This document shows, one piece after another, positions 1 to 8,433 of a stretch of 64,000 nt of DNA. A program made the position numbers and the translations under genes. The stretch lies in contig NZ_MCGV01000001.1 of assembly GCF_001705235.1 (NCBI RefSeq), positions 558,001-622,000 of the forward strand. Reading direction: 5' to 3'. The notes beneath the pieces were generated by a model. That model was not told where the DNA came from and ran no database searches. It worked only from the letters and a program-made list of their open reading frames with translations. Source of the DNA: Clostridium pasteurianum. Lineage in GTDB: Bacteria; Bacillota; Clostridia; Clostridiales; Clostridiaceae. Within the stretch, counting starts at the first letter, position 1. Each line of letters opens with the position of its first letter.

Positions 1-518
1 TCAAGTGCACTTATTATTTCATCCATAACCTCTTGCCACTTATTCATGCCATCTGAAGCAAAGCACAAACTTCTGTCAAAAGGAATAAGCTTACCATTCT
101 CATCTTTCTTTAGAACATAAAATTCATTTTCAAAACCTATATTCGCATCGAAATCTATAGACTTTAAAACCCCTTTCAAAATAGAACGGGCGCACACACC
201 TGAAGCCTCGTGAGTACTCTTTTTAACAAAATCACATATAACTGCAGCTGTATTTGAAGCATATGGTAGTACCCTAAATGTGTTTTTATCGGGGACAGCG
301 CTAAGCTCCCCTAAACATCCAAATTTTGAATCAGGAGCAGAATTATCCAGCACACTAAAAAATGGCATTCCAATTGAGAAAGATTGACCTGTTTCAAAAT
401 TTTTTTCTATATCATTACCGACAGCAATATTACCCCTTATAACCCCATCATTATCCATATATAAAAAACGTGTATACTTAATATTTTCCTTTTTCATTTT
501 TTCAATTATTTTATCCAT
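1..518 (-). CDS. Glutamine synthetase family ligase, N-terminal part (cut by window edge)
   Basis: The minus-strand frame is open from an ATG at 518 to the window edge, about 172 codons. The start follows a good AAAGAGG ribosome site about 12 bases upstream. The translation begins MDKIIEKMKKENIKYTRFLYMD and contains GFENEFYVLKKD, the E-x-E metal-binding element of the glutamine synthetase fold, followed by SDGMN. This fold makes a gamma-glutamyl bond from glutamate, ATP and an amine or ammonia. The C-terminal catalytic half lies outside the window. The gene is third in an operon behind a creatininase-like enzyme and an M20 deacylase, so a gamma-glutamyl-amine ligase role in amine catabolism is as likely as housekeeping GlnA. 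Family call is firm; substrate is inference. Confidence 0.8.
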   Translation of the reverse strand, partial: MDKIIEKMKKENIKYTRFLYMDNDGVIRGNIAVGNDIEKNFETGQSFSIGMPFFSVLDNSAPDSKFGCLGELSAVPDKNTFRVLPYASNTAAVICDFVKKSTHEASGVCARSILKGVLKSIDFDANIGFENEFYVLKKDENGKLIPFDRSLCFASDGMNKWQEVMDEIISAL

Positions 519-546
519 ATTTTTATACAACCTCTTTCACAAATTT

Positions 547-1758
547 TTATAAATAATAAGAACTTAAATAATTTTTTATGAGTTGGGCTAAAATGGCCGT
601 ATTATTAATAAGAAGTTCTTCATCAAAGTCGAACTTAGATGTATGAAGCATATGAATATTTCCACTTTTCTCATTATAACTTCCTAATCTAAGATATATC
701 CCAGGAACACTATACGTATAATCAGCAAAATCGTCAGCCCCCATGGAAGGAGCATCAATCAAAGTAATATTATCATCTCCAATTATTTTTTTTAATTGAC
801 CATGAAAAAACGCAGAAAGCCCTTTATCGCACTTTAACGGATTTGCTTCGTGAATAATATTTACGGTGCATTCCACACCAAAACTGTACTTAATTCCCTT
901 TAAAATATCCTTTATCCTCTTTTTAGCCATAATTGCTGTCTTACCAGAAGTAGTTCTTATAGTTCCTCTTAAAGTCACACTATCAGGAATTACATTGTAG
1001 CCCTTTCCACCATTAACTTCACAAATGCTTATTACCAAAGGTTCTGTTGGCTCTACATTCCTTGACGAAATTGTCTGAACAGCTGTTATAAAATATGCCG
1101 CTGCCACAATTGGATCTTTTGTTTTATCTGGATGTCCACCGTGTCCTCCAGTACCCTTTATTGTAATAGTAAAATCATCATCTCCAGCAGTCATTATTCC
1201 ATATCGTAAGCCAACTTTTCCAAACTCTATGCCAGGAAATATGTGAAAACCCAAAATAGCATCAACCCTTGGCCTTTTTAATACACCTTCTTTAATCATT
1301 ATTTTAGCTCCACCAGGTTCCTCCTCCCCAGGTTGAAATATGAACTTTATAGCTCCACATATAGAATCTTTCATTTCAGCAAATACATTAACTAATCCAA
1401 GTCCTATCGCTGTATGTCCATCATGACCACAGGCATGCATTTTTCCTTCTATTTTAGATTCAAAAGGAAGTCCAGTATTCTCTGTTATAGGTAGAGCATC
1501 TATATCAAATCTAAGGGCAATTACAGGACCGCTTTTACCACCTTTTAATATGCCAACTACACCTGTATTGGCTAGCCCACTTTTCACTTCAAGTCCACAT
1601 TTTAGTAATTCTTCTTTTATTATTTTTGAAGTCTCATAACAATGGAGCTCAAGTTCTGGCATCATATGAAATTTTCTTCTAAATCTTATTATCTTATCAC
1701 TTTTAAGGTGTACAATTCTTACTATATTCTCTTCTATATGATAATTTTCCAAATCCAT
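547..1758 (-). CDS. M20 family metallopeptidase / N-acyl amino acid amidohydrolase
   Basis: This 403-residue cytosolic protein is full length for the M20D amidohydrolase group (hippurate hydrolase, IAA-amino acid hydrolase type). The metal site is visible as MHACGHDGHTA near residues 108-117, preceded by RFDIDALP near 84-90. The FQPGEEEPGGA element (about 140-150) carries the catalytic glutamate. It hydrolyses an amide bond between an acyl group and an amino acid or amine. The start has the ribosome site GTAGGAGGC just upstream. It sits 31 bases after the creatininase-like gene and 28 bases before the ligase, so the three are probably co-transcribed. The acyl substrate cannot be read from sequence. 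Confidence 0.88.
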   Translation of the reverse strand: MDLENYHIEENIVRIVHLKSDKIIRFRRKFHMMPELELHCYETSKIIKEELLKCGLEVKSGLANTGVVGILKGGKSGPVIALRFDIDALPITENTGLPFESKIEGKMHACGHDGHTAIGLGLVNVFAEMKDSICGAIKFIFQPGEEEPGGAKIMIKEGVLKRPRVDAILGFHIFPGIEFGKVGLRYGIMTAGDDDFTITIKGTGGHGGHPDKTKDPIVAAAYFITAVQTISSRNVEPTEPLVISICEVNGGKGYNVIPDSVTLRGTIRTTSGKTAIMAKKRIKDILKGIKYSFGVECTVNIIHEANPLKCDKGLSAFFHGQLKKIIGDDNITLIDAPSMGADDFADYTYSVPGIYLRLGSYNEKSGNIHMLHTSKFDFDEELLINNTAILAQLIKNYLSSYYL

Positions 1759-1789
1759 AGCTGCCTCCTACGTTAAGTTATAATCTGTA

Positions 1790-2557
1790 TTAATCTACCT
1801 TCATCGCTGAATCTTTAGAATTATAATCCCAATTATTTTTGTCCATTCGATTAAAAAAATCCACCAATAAGCCTACTAAAGCTTTCTCCATTTTTTTACC
1901 CTTTTCAAAAGTAGCCTTAGTTGGATCTCCTGTTGCCCCACAATTCGTAAGCTCTGCAAAATTCCATTTTATATCAATGTTATCTACTAAATTATCAGGA
2001 ACTACCCCCTTAGCCTTTTCCATTTGAACTAAATCTTCAAACAAAGCTAAAGACATGGAAGTTTCCCCTTCCCCTGCATGTCCAAGTCCATCCCAAACTT
2101 CAAAAGTATCCTTAGGAAGTAAATTTCCTGCTGCCACCCACCATGCATCAAGTGAAGCTATTTTAGCCTCTGGATATTCCACTTTTACATCACGACTTGC
2201 AATTTCTATAGGTGCAATATTTCCATCATGGCCATTTAATATAAATATATTTTTTACACCATTTTTTATAGTTGATATCAAAATATCCTTTAAAACATTT
2301 ATAAGAGTGTCATTGCTAAGTGAAATTGTAAAAGGGAATTTACTATAATGTTTGCTGTAGCCAACTGTTATTGGAGGCAAAACAAGCAGTCCTTCAACTT
2401 TTTCTGAAACCTCAACTGCTAATTTATAAGATACAAGAGTGTCATTTCCAAGCGGCAAATGTCCTCCATGATTTTCACATGAACCTACTGCTAAAATAGC
2501 TTTATCATAATTTCCCTCTTTGAATTTTGTACTTGTCATTTTGTATGCTTCATGCAT
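1790..2557 (-). CDS. Creatininase family protein (creatinine amidohydrolase-like)
   Basis: The 255-residue protein has the creatininase-family metal ligands: SCENHGGHLPLGNDT at about 26-40, ILNGHDGNIAP around 105-115 and GHAGEGETSMS around 159-169. Family members are Mn/Zn amidohydrolases that open cyclic amides or cleave formamides; true creatininase, FAPy deformylase and MftE all belong here. It is the first gene of a three-gene minus-strand operon with an M20 deacylase and a glutamine synthetase-like ligase. The ATG at 2557 follows an AGGAAGTG ribosome site. Creatinine itself is not implied, because the family is broad. Confidence 0.85.
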   Translation of the reverse strand: MHEAYKMTSTKFKEGNYDKAILAVGSCENHGGHLPLGNDTLVSYKLAVEVSEKVEGLLVLPPITVGYSKHYSKFPFTISLSNDTLINVLKDILISTIKNGVKNIFILNGHDGNIAPIEIASRDVKVEYPEAKIASLDAWWVAAGNLLPKDTFEVWDGLGHAGEGETSMSLALFEDLVQMEKAKGVVPDNLVDNIDIKWNFAELTNCGATGDPTKATFEKGKKMEKALVGLLVDFFNRMDKNNWDYNSKDSAMKVD

Positions 2558-2811
2558 AATAACACTTCCTAACTTTATTATTTATTATTTGTATTATAAT
2601 ATTATCATTGTATTTTTATTAAATCAATAATTTCTATAACATTTATATATTAATTCCGTTATAAATCGCCCTATTTTTTAAAAATGCATATTTGCTTTAT
2701 GCAATGCCATTTTAATTTAACAGGTTGATAATAATTACGTAACCTACTTTTATAAATTGAAAATATATAATATAATATTATTTTAGACAAATTAAATATG
2801 AGGTGATTTTT

Positions 2812-3600
2812 TTGACTATAGTTCAAGCAATTATTTATGGTGTTGTTCAAGGAATTGGTGAATTTCTACCAATATCCAGTACTGCGCATCTAGTATTACT
2901 TCCATGGCTCTTTGGCTGGAAGGATCCAGGAACTGTTTTTGATGTAGCACTGCATTTAGGTACATCTGTAGCCGTTATTTTATTCTTCTGGAAAGATTGG
3001 ATAGAACTAATTAAAAACGGATTTACAAATCCTAAATCAAAAAGCGGAAAATTATTTTGGATGGTTATTATAGCCACAATCCCTGGAGCAGTTTTCGGGC
3101 TAGTATTAGATAAGTATATGGATAGCTTTAAAAATCCAGCACTTATTGGTGTTATGCTTATTATTATGGGTATTGTATTATACTATGCTGATAAGCTTAG
3201 CAGAAGCAACATTAAAATTGAAAACATAGGACTTAAAAGAAGTGTAATTATTGGAATTTCTCAGGTTCTTGCAATAGTTCCTGGTGTTTCACGTTCAGGT
3301 ATTACAATGTCCATGGGACGTTTTCTTGGAATGAAAAGAGAAGATATTGCAAAATTTACATTTCTCTTATCCACACCAATTATATTAGGAGATGCTGGTT
3401 ACCACCTATTAAAGGTAGCAAAAGCAGGTACATTAGTAATAAATACACCTTTTATTACTGCGGTTATAACAGCAGCTATAGTTGGACTACTAAGTATCAA
3501 ATTCCTTCTAGATTATTTGAAAGAAAGAGGCTTTGGCATTTTCTCTGTTTATAGACTTATAGCTGGCGCAGCAGTAATTGCTATATATTTTATAAGATAA
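2812..3600 (+). CDS. uppP: Undecaprenyl-diphosphatase UppP (BacA type)
   Basis: Integral membrane phosphatase that recycles undecaprenyl diphosphate to the monophosphate carrier for peptidoglycan synthesis; extra copies give bacitracin resistance. Both family signatures are present: GIGEFLPISSTAHL near the N-terminus and PGVSRSGITMS near residue 160. Several hydrophobic segments follow the usual BacA pattern, and about 262 residues is normal. The start is set at TTG 2812, because an in-frame GTG at 2803 lies inside the ribosome site GAGGTGA. The gene is divergent from the creatininase operon and ends in a strong terminator. Confidence 0.95.
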   Translation: MTIVQAIIYGVVQGIGEFLPISSTAHLVLLPWLFGWKDPGTVFDVALHLGTSVAVILFFWKDWIELIKNGFTNPKSKSGKLFWMVIIATIPGAVFGLVLDKYMDSFKNPALIGVMLIIMGIVLYYADKLSRSNIKIENIGLKRSVIIGISQVLAIVPGVSRSGITMSMGRFLGMKREDIAKFTFLLSTPIILGDAGYHLLKVAKAGTLVINTPFITAVITAAIVGLLSIKFLLDYLKERGFGIFSVYRLIAGAAVIAIYFIR

Positions 3601-3606
3601 TAAATT

Positions 3607-3648
3607 AAAAAGAGTGCTGCATATTTTTCTAATTCAGCACTCTTTTTA
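3607..3648. terminator. Bidirectional rho-independent terminator
   Basis: A 13-base perfect stem (AAAAAGAGTGCTG paired with CAGCACTCTTTTT) has a T run on either strand. It lies between convergent uppP and the histidine phosphatase gene and can serve both. Confidence 0.9.
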
Positions 3649-3649
3649 A

Positions 3650-4360
3650 TCATTTTTTTCTTAATTTCTCACCTTTTCTTCTATAACTCATATCATTTAC
3701 AGATAAAACTTTAAAGTTTCCATTATCATACTCAACCATAGAAACACTTGAATTTTCCATTTCTCTTACATTTATATTCTTATCTATACTCGTAAGAAGT
3801 ATCCTGAGCATTCCACCATGAACTACTAAAAGTACATTTCCTCCACCCTGCTCTGAAATATGCTCACTTATATTCTGAACTCCTCCTTTAATTCTTTTCA
3901 TTAAAGTATCATAATCTTCTGCCGTTCCTGTTTCATCTAAAGCAGCACAGGTATTAACAAATGCTTTATCAAATTCCGGAATTTTTTTTATAACTTCTTC
4001 AAATGAATCCATCTTAAAATAATTGAGCATATCTTTTCTCATTATTTTTTCTTTTTCGCCTTCATACTTTCCAAAACACGTTTCTCTAAGCTCTGGGACT
4101 TCATTTACTTGTAAATTTCCACTTACCTTATTTCCTTTTATTACAATTCTTGCAGTTTTTATAGCCCGTCCTAGGTCACTGCTGTAAGCCGCTTTAAATT
4201 CGATATCACTAAGTCCGGCTGCAACATCTTTAGCAACCTCTATACCCTCTTCTGTAAGTACTCCATCACACCAACCCTGTGTTCTTTCTGCCCTGTTCAA
4301 TATAGTTTGTCCATGTCTCATTAAATATAAATTTACTTTACTACTTTTTTTACAATTCAT
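3650..4360 (-). CDS. Histidine phosphatase family protein
   Basis: The protein has the phosphoglycerate mutase-like fold. The catalytic LMRHGQTILNRAERTQGW lies near the N-terminus and the second histidine is in VVHGGMLRILL near residue 180. About 236 residues is typical. The second in-frame ATG (4360) is preferred because the AAGGAGA site sits seven bases before it, while the first ATG abuts that site. No neighbour shares a pathway. The substrate is unknown; the group includes broad phosphatases and fructose-bisphosphatase-like enzymes. Confidence 0.85.
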   Translation of the reverse strand: MNCKKSSKVNLYLMRHGQTILNRAERTQGWCDGVLTEEGIEVAKDVAAGLSDIEFKAAYSSDLGRAIKTARIVIKGNKVSGNLQVNEVPELRETCFGKYEGEKEKIMRKDMLNYFKMDSFEEVIKKIPEFDKAFVNTCAALDETGTAEDYDTLMKRIKGGVQNISEHISEQGGGNVLLVVHGGMLRILLTSIDKNINVREMENSSVSMVEYDNGNFKVLSVNDMSYRRKGEKLRKK

Positions 4361-4519
4361 TTGCATTCTCCTTTGAAGTAATAATTTTTCAAAATAACTT
4401 ACCTTATAATTTCATAATTTAGTGACATATCATTTATTTTGCATTCCATTTTGGGCTCCTTCATTTCTATACAATTAATCCTAAATAAATTATATCAATA
4501 TTAATATTTAATATCAAAA

Positions 4520-4603
4520 TAAAAAAGCTCTAACATTTTGCTAATCCATCATTAAAATATCATCAATCAATGATAATATAAGCAAGTATGCTAGAGTTTT
4601 TTT
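4520..4603 (-). terminator. Terminator of the MFS transporter transcript
   Basis: Long hairpin with arms CTCTAACATTTTGCT and AGCAAGTATGCTAGAG, an additional inner pairing, and a T run on the minus strand at its low-coordinate end. It lies downstream of the MFS stop codon. Confidence 0.75.
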
Positions 4604-4661
4604 CTTTAAACACTATAACTTAATAATAAAAATTTATCTTCAAAAACAATAAGTCAATTTG

Positions 4662-5975
4662 TTACAATTCAGCTTTTTGTGGCTCGTCAATATCTTGAAC
4701 CAGTATATCAGCAGGAGCTTTTGACTTAAGTGAAAGCATAGCAACACCTGCAATTACAAGTGATATAGCTAAACAAATATATGCAGCTTTATAATCGCCT
4801 GTACTAGTTTTGATGAATCCAACAAAATAAGGTCCAGTAAAACCTCCTAAGTTTCCTACAGAGTTAATTAGTCCTGTAGCACCAGCTGCTGCTGGGCCAG
4901 ATAAGAATGATGTAGGTACTGTCCACCATACTCCCATTCCTACATATACACCAACTGCAGTAACACAAGTAAATATGAAACTCAATACAGGATTACCTGT
5001 CAAAGTTCCTAAAGCCATACCTGCAGCACCAATAAAAAGTGGAAGAGCTATATGCCATCTTCGTTCCCCTGTCTTAGATGTAGAATTACCATTAATTATG
5101 AAACCAACAAGTGCAACCGACATTGGTATTATAATTAACCAACTTACACTAGAATTACTTAATCCAGAAATTGATTTAAGTACTGTTGGAAGCCAGAAAC
5201 CAAAGCCCCAAAATCCTGTAACCCACATAAAATATATGAAACACAATTTAAGAACTGTTTTATCTTTTAGAGCTTCCCATAATGTATACTTCTTTACTGA
5301 ATTTTTTACAGCAATTTCTCTTTCATAATCTTCTCTTATTGACTTCTTTTCTTCTTGAGTTAACCAATTAACATCTTCAGGAGAATCCTTAAGCCAAAAT
5401 ATAAGTACGATTCCAAAAATAAATGCCAAGGCTCCTTCTAAAATAAATAACATCTGCCATCCCTTAAATCCAAAAGCTGCAATACCTAAAATTGCACCTG
5501 CTAAAGGAGAACCAATAATACTTGAAACTAACATTGAAGTTAATAGTATTGAAAGCGCTTTAGGTCTCTCTTTCGTGTTGAACCAACGAGGAACAATAGC
5601 TGAATAACAAACTGGATAAAAGCTTGCTTCTGCAGATCCTACTAAAAAACGAACAATATAAAACTGAGTTCGTGTATGTACAAAACCCATAAGTGCAGTA
5701 ACTATACCCCACGTAAGCATAATTCTAACAACCCATTTGCTTGGACTTCGTTTTTCTGCAAATACAGTTCCTGGTACTTCAAACACTATGTACCCAAAGA
5801 ATAAGATTCCTGCTCCCATCCCAAAAACCTGAGCAGAAAACCCAAGATCTTTGTTCATTGTAAGTGCTGCATATGATATATTGAGTCTGTCAATATATGC
5901 AAGCATTGATGCGATAAATAATGGTAAGATAACATTTAAATATTTCCTTTTAGTGACACTACCTTTAATAGTCAT
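4662..5975 (-). CDS. MFS transporter, anion:cation symporter-like
   Basis: This 437-residue protein has about 12 hydrophobic segments and the loop signature of the ACS branch of the major facilitator superfamily (phthalate, tartrate, hexuronate, 4-hydroxyphenylacetate carriers). It starts with a short basic tail followed by LPLFIASMLAYIDRLNISYA, which is characteristic of that group. It would import an organic anion by proton symport. It is transcribed from a long leader with a T-box and terminator (6135-6447), so expression should depend on an uncharged tRNA. That is unusual for this transporter branch and suggests a substrate related to an amino acid. The exact substrate cannot be read. Confidence 0.85.
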   Translation of the reverse strand: MTIKGSVTKRKYLNVILPLFIASMLAYIDRLNISYAALTMNKDLGFSAQVFGMGAGILFFGYIVFEVPGTVFAEKRSPSKWVVRIMLTWGIVTALMGFVHTRTQFYIVRFLVGSAEASFYPVCYSAIVPRWFNTKERPKALSILLTSMLVSSIIGSPLAGAILGIAAFGFKGWQMLFILEGALAFIFGIVLIFWLKDSPEDVNWLTQEEKKSIREDYEREIAVKNSVKKYTLWEALKDKTVLKLCFIYFMWVTGFWGFGFWLPTVLKSISGLSNSSVSWLIIIPMSVALVGFIINGNSTSKTGERRWHIALPLFIGAAGMALGTLTGNPVLSFIFTCVTAVGVYVGMGVWWTVPTSFLSGPAAAGATGLINSVGNLGGFTGPYFVGFIKTSTGDYKAAYICLAISLVIAGVAMLSLKSKAPADILVQDIDEPQKAEL

Positions 5976-6134
5976 AATTTTTTTCCCCCCTTATTTGTTT
6001 TTGCATAATCATATTACTAAAAAATTTTTCATAATAAATGTATTGAATTGCTACTATTCTAAATATTAAATTAATTTTTATTATTATGAATATTGCAATT
6101 AATATACATAATAATAATTTTTTTTTTAATATAT

Positions 6135-6447
6135 AAAAAAGCGGTCAAGATTCTCTCCTTGGGGCGAGAATCTTGACCGCGCGGTACCACCCAAATTTTT
6201 CACTTAACGTAATAACAGAATGAACCTTAAACTACACATATTCCAAAATCATAATCTTCAAAAATTATGGTACATATAGCCTTTATCCAAATAATTTCAT
6301 TATAGATACTTTTATACTTTAATATACACAAATAAAGATAAATTCTAGAATCATCGGAGTCGCAAAATTGCATACCATAATTCTTCATTTTACCTTTAAT
6401 CATTTCTTTATAACAAATTCAAATTTACTTAACAAAATTTAGTGTAT
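6135..6447 (-). promoter_or_regulatory. T-box leader upstream of the MFS transporter
   Basis: On the minus strand the conserved T-box TGGGTGGTACCGC (6181-6193) is followed at once by a perfect 15-base-pair terminator stem (6141-6155 with 6166-6180) and a T run. Upstream, ATAAAGA and TCTTTAT can form the base of stem I. A GAATTTA element (6339-6345 on the plus strand) would present UUU (Phe) or, shifted by one, UUA (Leu) as specifier. Uncharged tRNA binding would favour the antiterminator and allow the transporter to be read. The specifier assignment is tentative; the T-box itself is clear. Confidence 0.88.
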
Positions 6448-6453
6448 GCTAAG

Positions 6454-6482
6454 ATAATAGTACCACTTTCACAAAATGTCAA
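6454..6482 (-). promoter_or_regulatory. Vegetative promoter of the MFS T-box leader
   Basis: TTGACA (6477-6482 on the plus strand, read in reverse) and TATTAT (6454-6459) are separated by exactly 17 bases. This places the start of transcription near 6447. Confidence 0.8.
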
Positions 6483-6696
6483 TAGTTTTTTTGCTGTTTT
6501 TCAAAAATTATTTTTTACTACATTATATTTAAAAATCAGTATTAAAAAGTTTGGTATTGGTAGTATTTTTTAATTATTTTTTTAAAAAGCTATTATTTTA
6601 TTGCTAATTTGATATTGTAATCGATTGTATTGTACTCATTTTTTAATTTATTCAATTTTTTAACCGTTTGGATTAAATTCATTCAAATTTTCACTG

Positions 6697-6725
6697 TTGA
6701 CAAAAAATTTTTTTTATATTATAGT
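6697..6725 (+). promoter_or_regulatory. Vegetative promoter of the second T-box leader
   Basis: TTGACA at 6697-6702 and TATAGT at 6720-6725 are 17 bases apart. They point right, divergent from the other T-box promoter about 215 bases away. Confidence 0.75.
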
Positions 6726-6731
6726 GTTTGC

Positions 6732-6958
6732 AAATAGAAAAACGATGACAGAGACAAGTAAACAAAAATATGCTTTCAGAGAATGGGAGTTTGGTGTGAA
6801 CCCATAAGCTAAAATTTGTTGAATATCACTCTAGAGTTGCAGACTGAAATTAATTAAATTAAGTCGTGCCGGTAATGCCGTTATAATCACAAGTAATAAT
6901 TTGGGTGGTACCGCGACAGACATTCGCCCCATGATGGGAGTTTGGCTGTTTTTTTTAT
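6732..6958 (+). promoter_or_regulatory. T-box leader upstream of a flavoprotein gene
   Basis: The leader carries the hallmarks of a T-box. These are an AGAGA-like element, the stem I apical sequence GGGAGTTTGGTGTGAACCC (6784-6802), a specifier-loop sequence GAATATCACTC (6821-6831), the T-box GGGTGGTACCGCGA (6903-6916), and a terminator hairpin ending in a run of T at about 6950-6957. The specifier reads AUC (Ile) or, in the adjacent register, UAU (Tyr). The next gene begins 205 bases beyond the terminator, which is longer than usual. Confidence 0.9.
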
Positions 6959-7162
6959 ACTTTAAAATTCCTTTATACCGTATTCATTTTAACAATTTAG
7001 TGTGTATTTTGTAATCTTATAATTTAAAAATCAAAGTAATTAGTATATTATCCATACCTCAACATACTTTTAAATAAGTCATGTTTTATTATATAATATA
7101 TTAGAACTACATTTAATTTTACAAGTAGTTTTATTATTATATATTAAAAATGAGGTGTAAAA

Positions 7163-7780
7163 ATGAAAGTATTGCTTATCAATGGAAGTCCGAAAGCTAA
7201 GGGCTGTACTTATACTGCTCTATGCGAAGTTGCAAAAGCTTTAAAAGAAGAAAATATCGAAACCGAAATTTTCCATGTTGGAAACGCTCCTGTAAGAGGC
7301 TGCATAGGCTGTGGTAAATGTTCAGATAATAAATGTATATTTGACGATGATACCTTAAACGCAGGTCTTGAAAAAGCTAAAAATTGTGACGGCTTTATAT
7401 TTGGTTCTCCTGTACATTATGCTGCTGCATCTGGTGCTTTGACATCATTTTTGGACAGGGCTTTTTGTGCCGGAAACTTTTGGGAATACAAACCTGGTGC
7501 TGCTGTTGTAAGCTGCCGCCGTGGTGGTGCCTCTGCTGCACTTGACCAATTAAACAAATATTTTACTATTAGAAACATGCCTGTAGTATCTTCTTCTTAC
7601 TGGAATATGGTTCACGGAAATACTCCTGAAGAAGTAAAAAAAGATTTAGAAGGAATGCAGACAATGAGAACTCTCGGCAAAAATATGGCATGGCTTTTAA
7701 AATCAATTGAAGCTGGCAAAAAAGCCGGAATTGCTCTTCCTGAAAAAGAGACAAAAGTTAAAACAAACTTTATACGTTAA
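7163..7780 (+). CDS. Flavodoxin-fold NAD(P)H-dependent (iron-sulfur) flavoprotein
   Basis: This 205-residue cytosolic protein has the NADPH-dependent FMN reductase fold. MKVLLINGSPKAKGCTYTAL binds the FMN phosphate, and GSPVHYAAASGALTSFLDR lies near residue 80. The cysteine cluster RGCIGCGKCSDNKC near residues 50-63 resembles iron-sulfur flavoproteins that pass electrons between ferredoxin-type donors and small acceptors. GAGGTG precedes the ATG. A T-box leader lies upstream, so an amino-acid-linked reductase role is possible. Family is clear; the electron acceptor is unknown. Confidence 0.87.
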   Translation: MKVLLINGSPKAKGCTYTALCEVAKALKEENIETEIFHVGNAPVRGCIGCGKCSDNKCIFDDDTLNAGLEKAKNCDGFIFGSPVHYAAASGALTSFLDRAFCAGNFWEYKPGAAVVSCRRGGASAALDQLNKYFTIRNMPVVSSSYWNMVHGNTPEEVKKDLEGMQTMRTLGKNMAWLLKSIEAGKKAGIALPEKETKVKTNFIR

Positions 7781-7855
7781 TTTATTATACTCATTTCAAA
7801 AATTCTTCATCAATATATAAATCTTTAAATTTGTTTTTTAATAATTGTTTACATC

Positions 7856-7895
7856 AAAAAATTAGCATTTTTTAATTAATATGCTAATTTTTTTA
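7856..7895 (+). terminator. Terminator after the flavoprotein gene
   Basis: Arms AAATTAGCAT and ATGCTAATTT are followed by a T run. The hairpin lies between the flavoprotein gene and the next plus-strand gene. Confidence 0.75.
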
Positions 7896-7959
7896 ATTAA
7901 GCATACGATAATTATAGTGCACAATTGTATAATATAAACAAATTAGGAGGCATTTATAA

Positions 7960-8388
7960 ATGAAGTTTTTAAAGTCAAAATTTGTTAGGTTCTTAACTAT
8001 TTTATTGTTTGTATTTTCTATTACTCCTGCGAACTTCGTAAATGCAGCTGCATTAAAAAGTGTTACATTAGTGCCTGAAAATCATCTTGTAATCATAACT
8101 GGTCTGTTTCATGATCCACATCTATATGTATCAGGTTATGTAAAAGATGCTAATGGCAAACCCATTCCTAATGTACTGGTAAAAGTATACGACAATAATG
8201 CTGATTCAAAAGTAACTACTTATGAAAGTGGATATGCAAAAACTGATTCGAAAGGCAAATATATTATACCAAATGCTGAAATCTATTTTTATAATAGTAA
8301 TTGGCTTTTCGCCGTTGCATATGATAATAACGGTAATGTCATCACTTCCAATACAGACAAAATTACAGCATTAAAGCTAATTATGTAA
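7960..8388 (+). CDS. Small secreted protein with carboxypeptidase-regulatory-like (beta-sandwich) domain
   Basis: The 142-residue protein has a classic signal peptide: a basic start, a hydrophobic core, and a likely cut after VNAA near residue 30. The rest matches the carboxypeptidase regulatory-like/CNA-B style fold. The diagnostic stretch SGYVKDANGKPIPNVLVKVY is followed by TDSKGKYIIPNA. Such domains are structural or binding modules and are not catalytic alone. A strong AGGAGG site precedes the ATG. It is a single-gene unit with terminators on both sides. No partner is evident. Confidence 0.75.
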   Translation: MKFLKSKFVRFLTILLFVFSITPANFVNAAALKSVTLVPENHLVIITGLFHDPHLYVSGYVKDANGKPIPNVLVKVYDNNADSKVTTYESGYAKTDSKGKYIIPNAEIYFYNSNWLFAVAYDNNGNVITSNTDKITALKLIM

Positions 8389-8403
8389 ATCTTTATCATA
8401 ACT

Positions 8404-8433
8404 GAAGGTTGGGTCATAGACCCATTACCCTTC
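8404..8433. terminator. Hairpin between convergent genes
   Basis: GAAGGTTGGGTC pairs with GACCCATTACCCTTC around a short loop. It sits between the secreted protein gene and the convergent permease gene and probably stops both. The T run is short. Confidence 0.6.

Noticed and set aside
2803..2811. GTG at 2803 as the start of uppP
   Set aside because: The GTG is part of the Shine-Dalgarno sequence; the TTG at 2812 is correctly spaced and gives the usual N-terminus.
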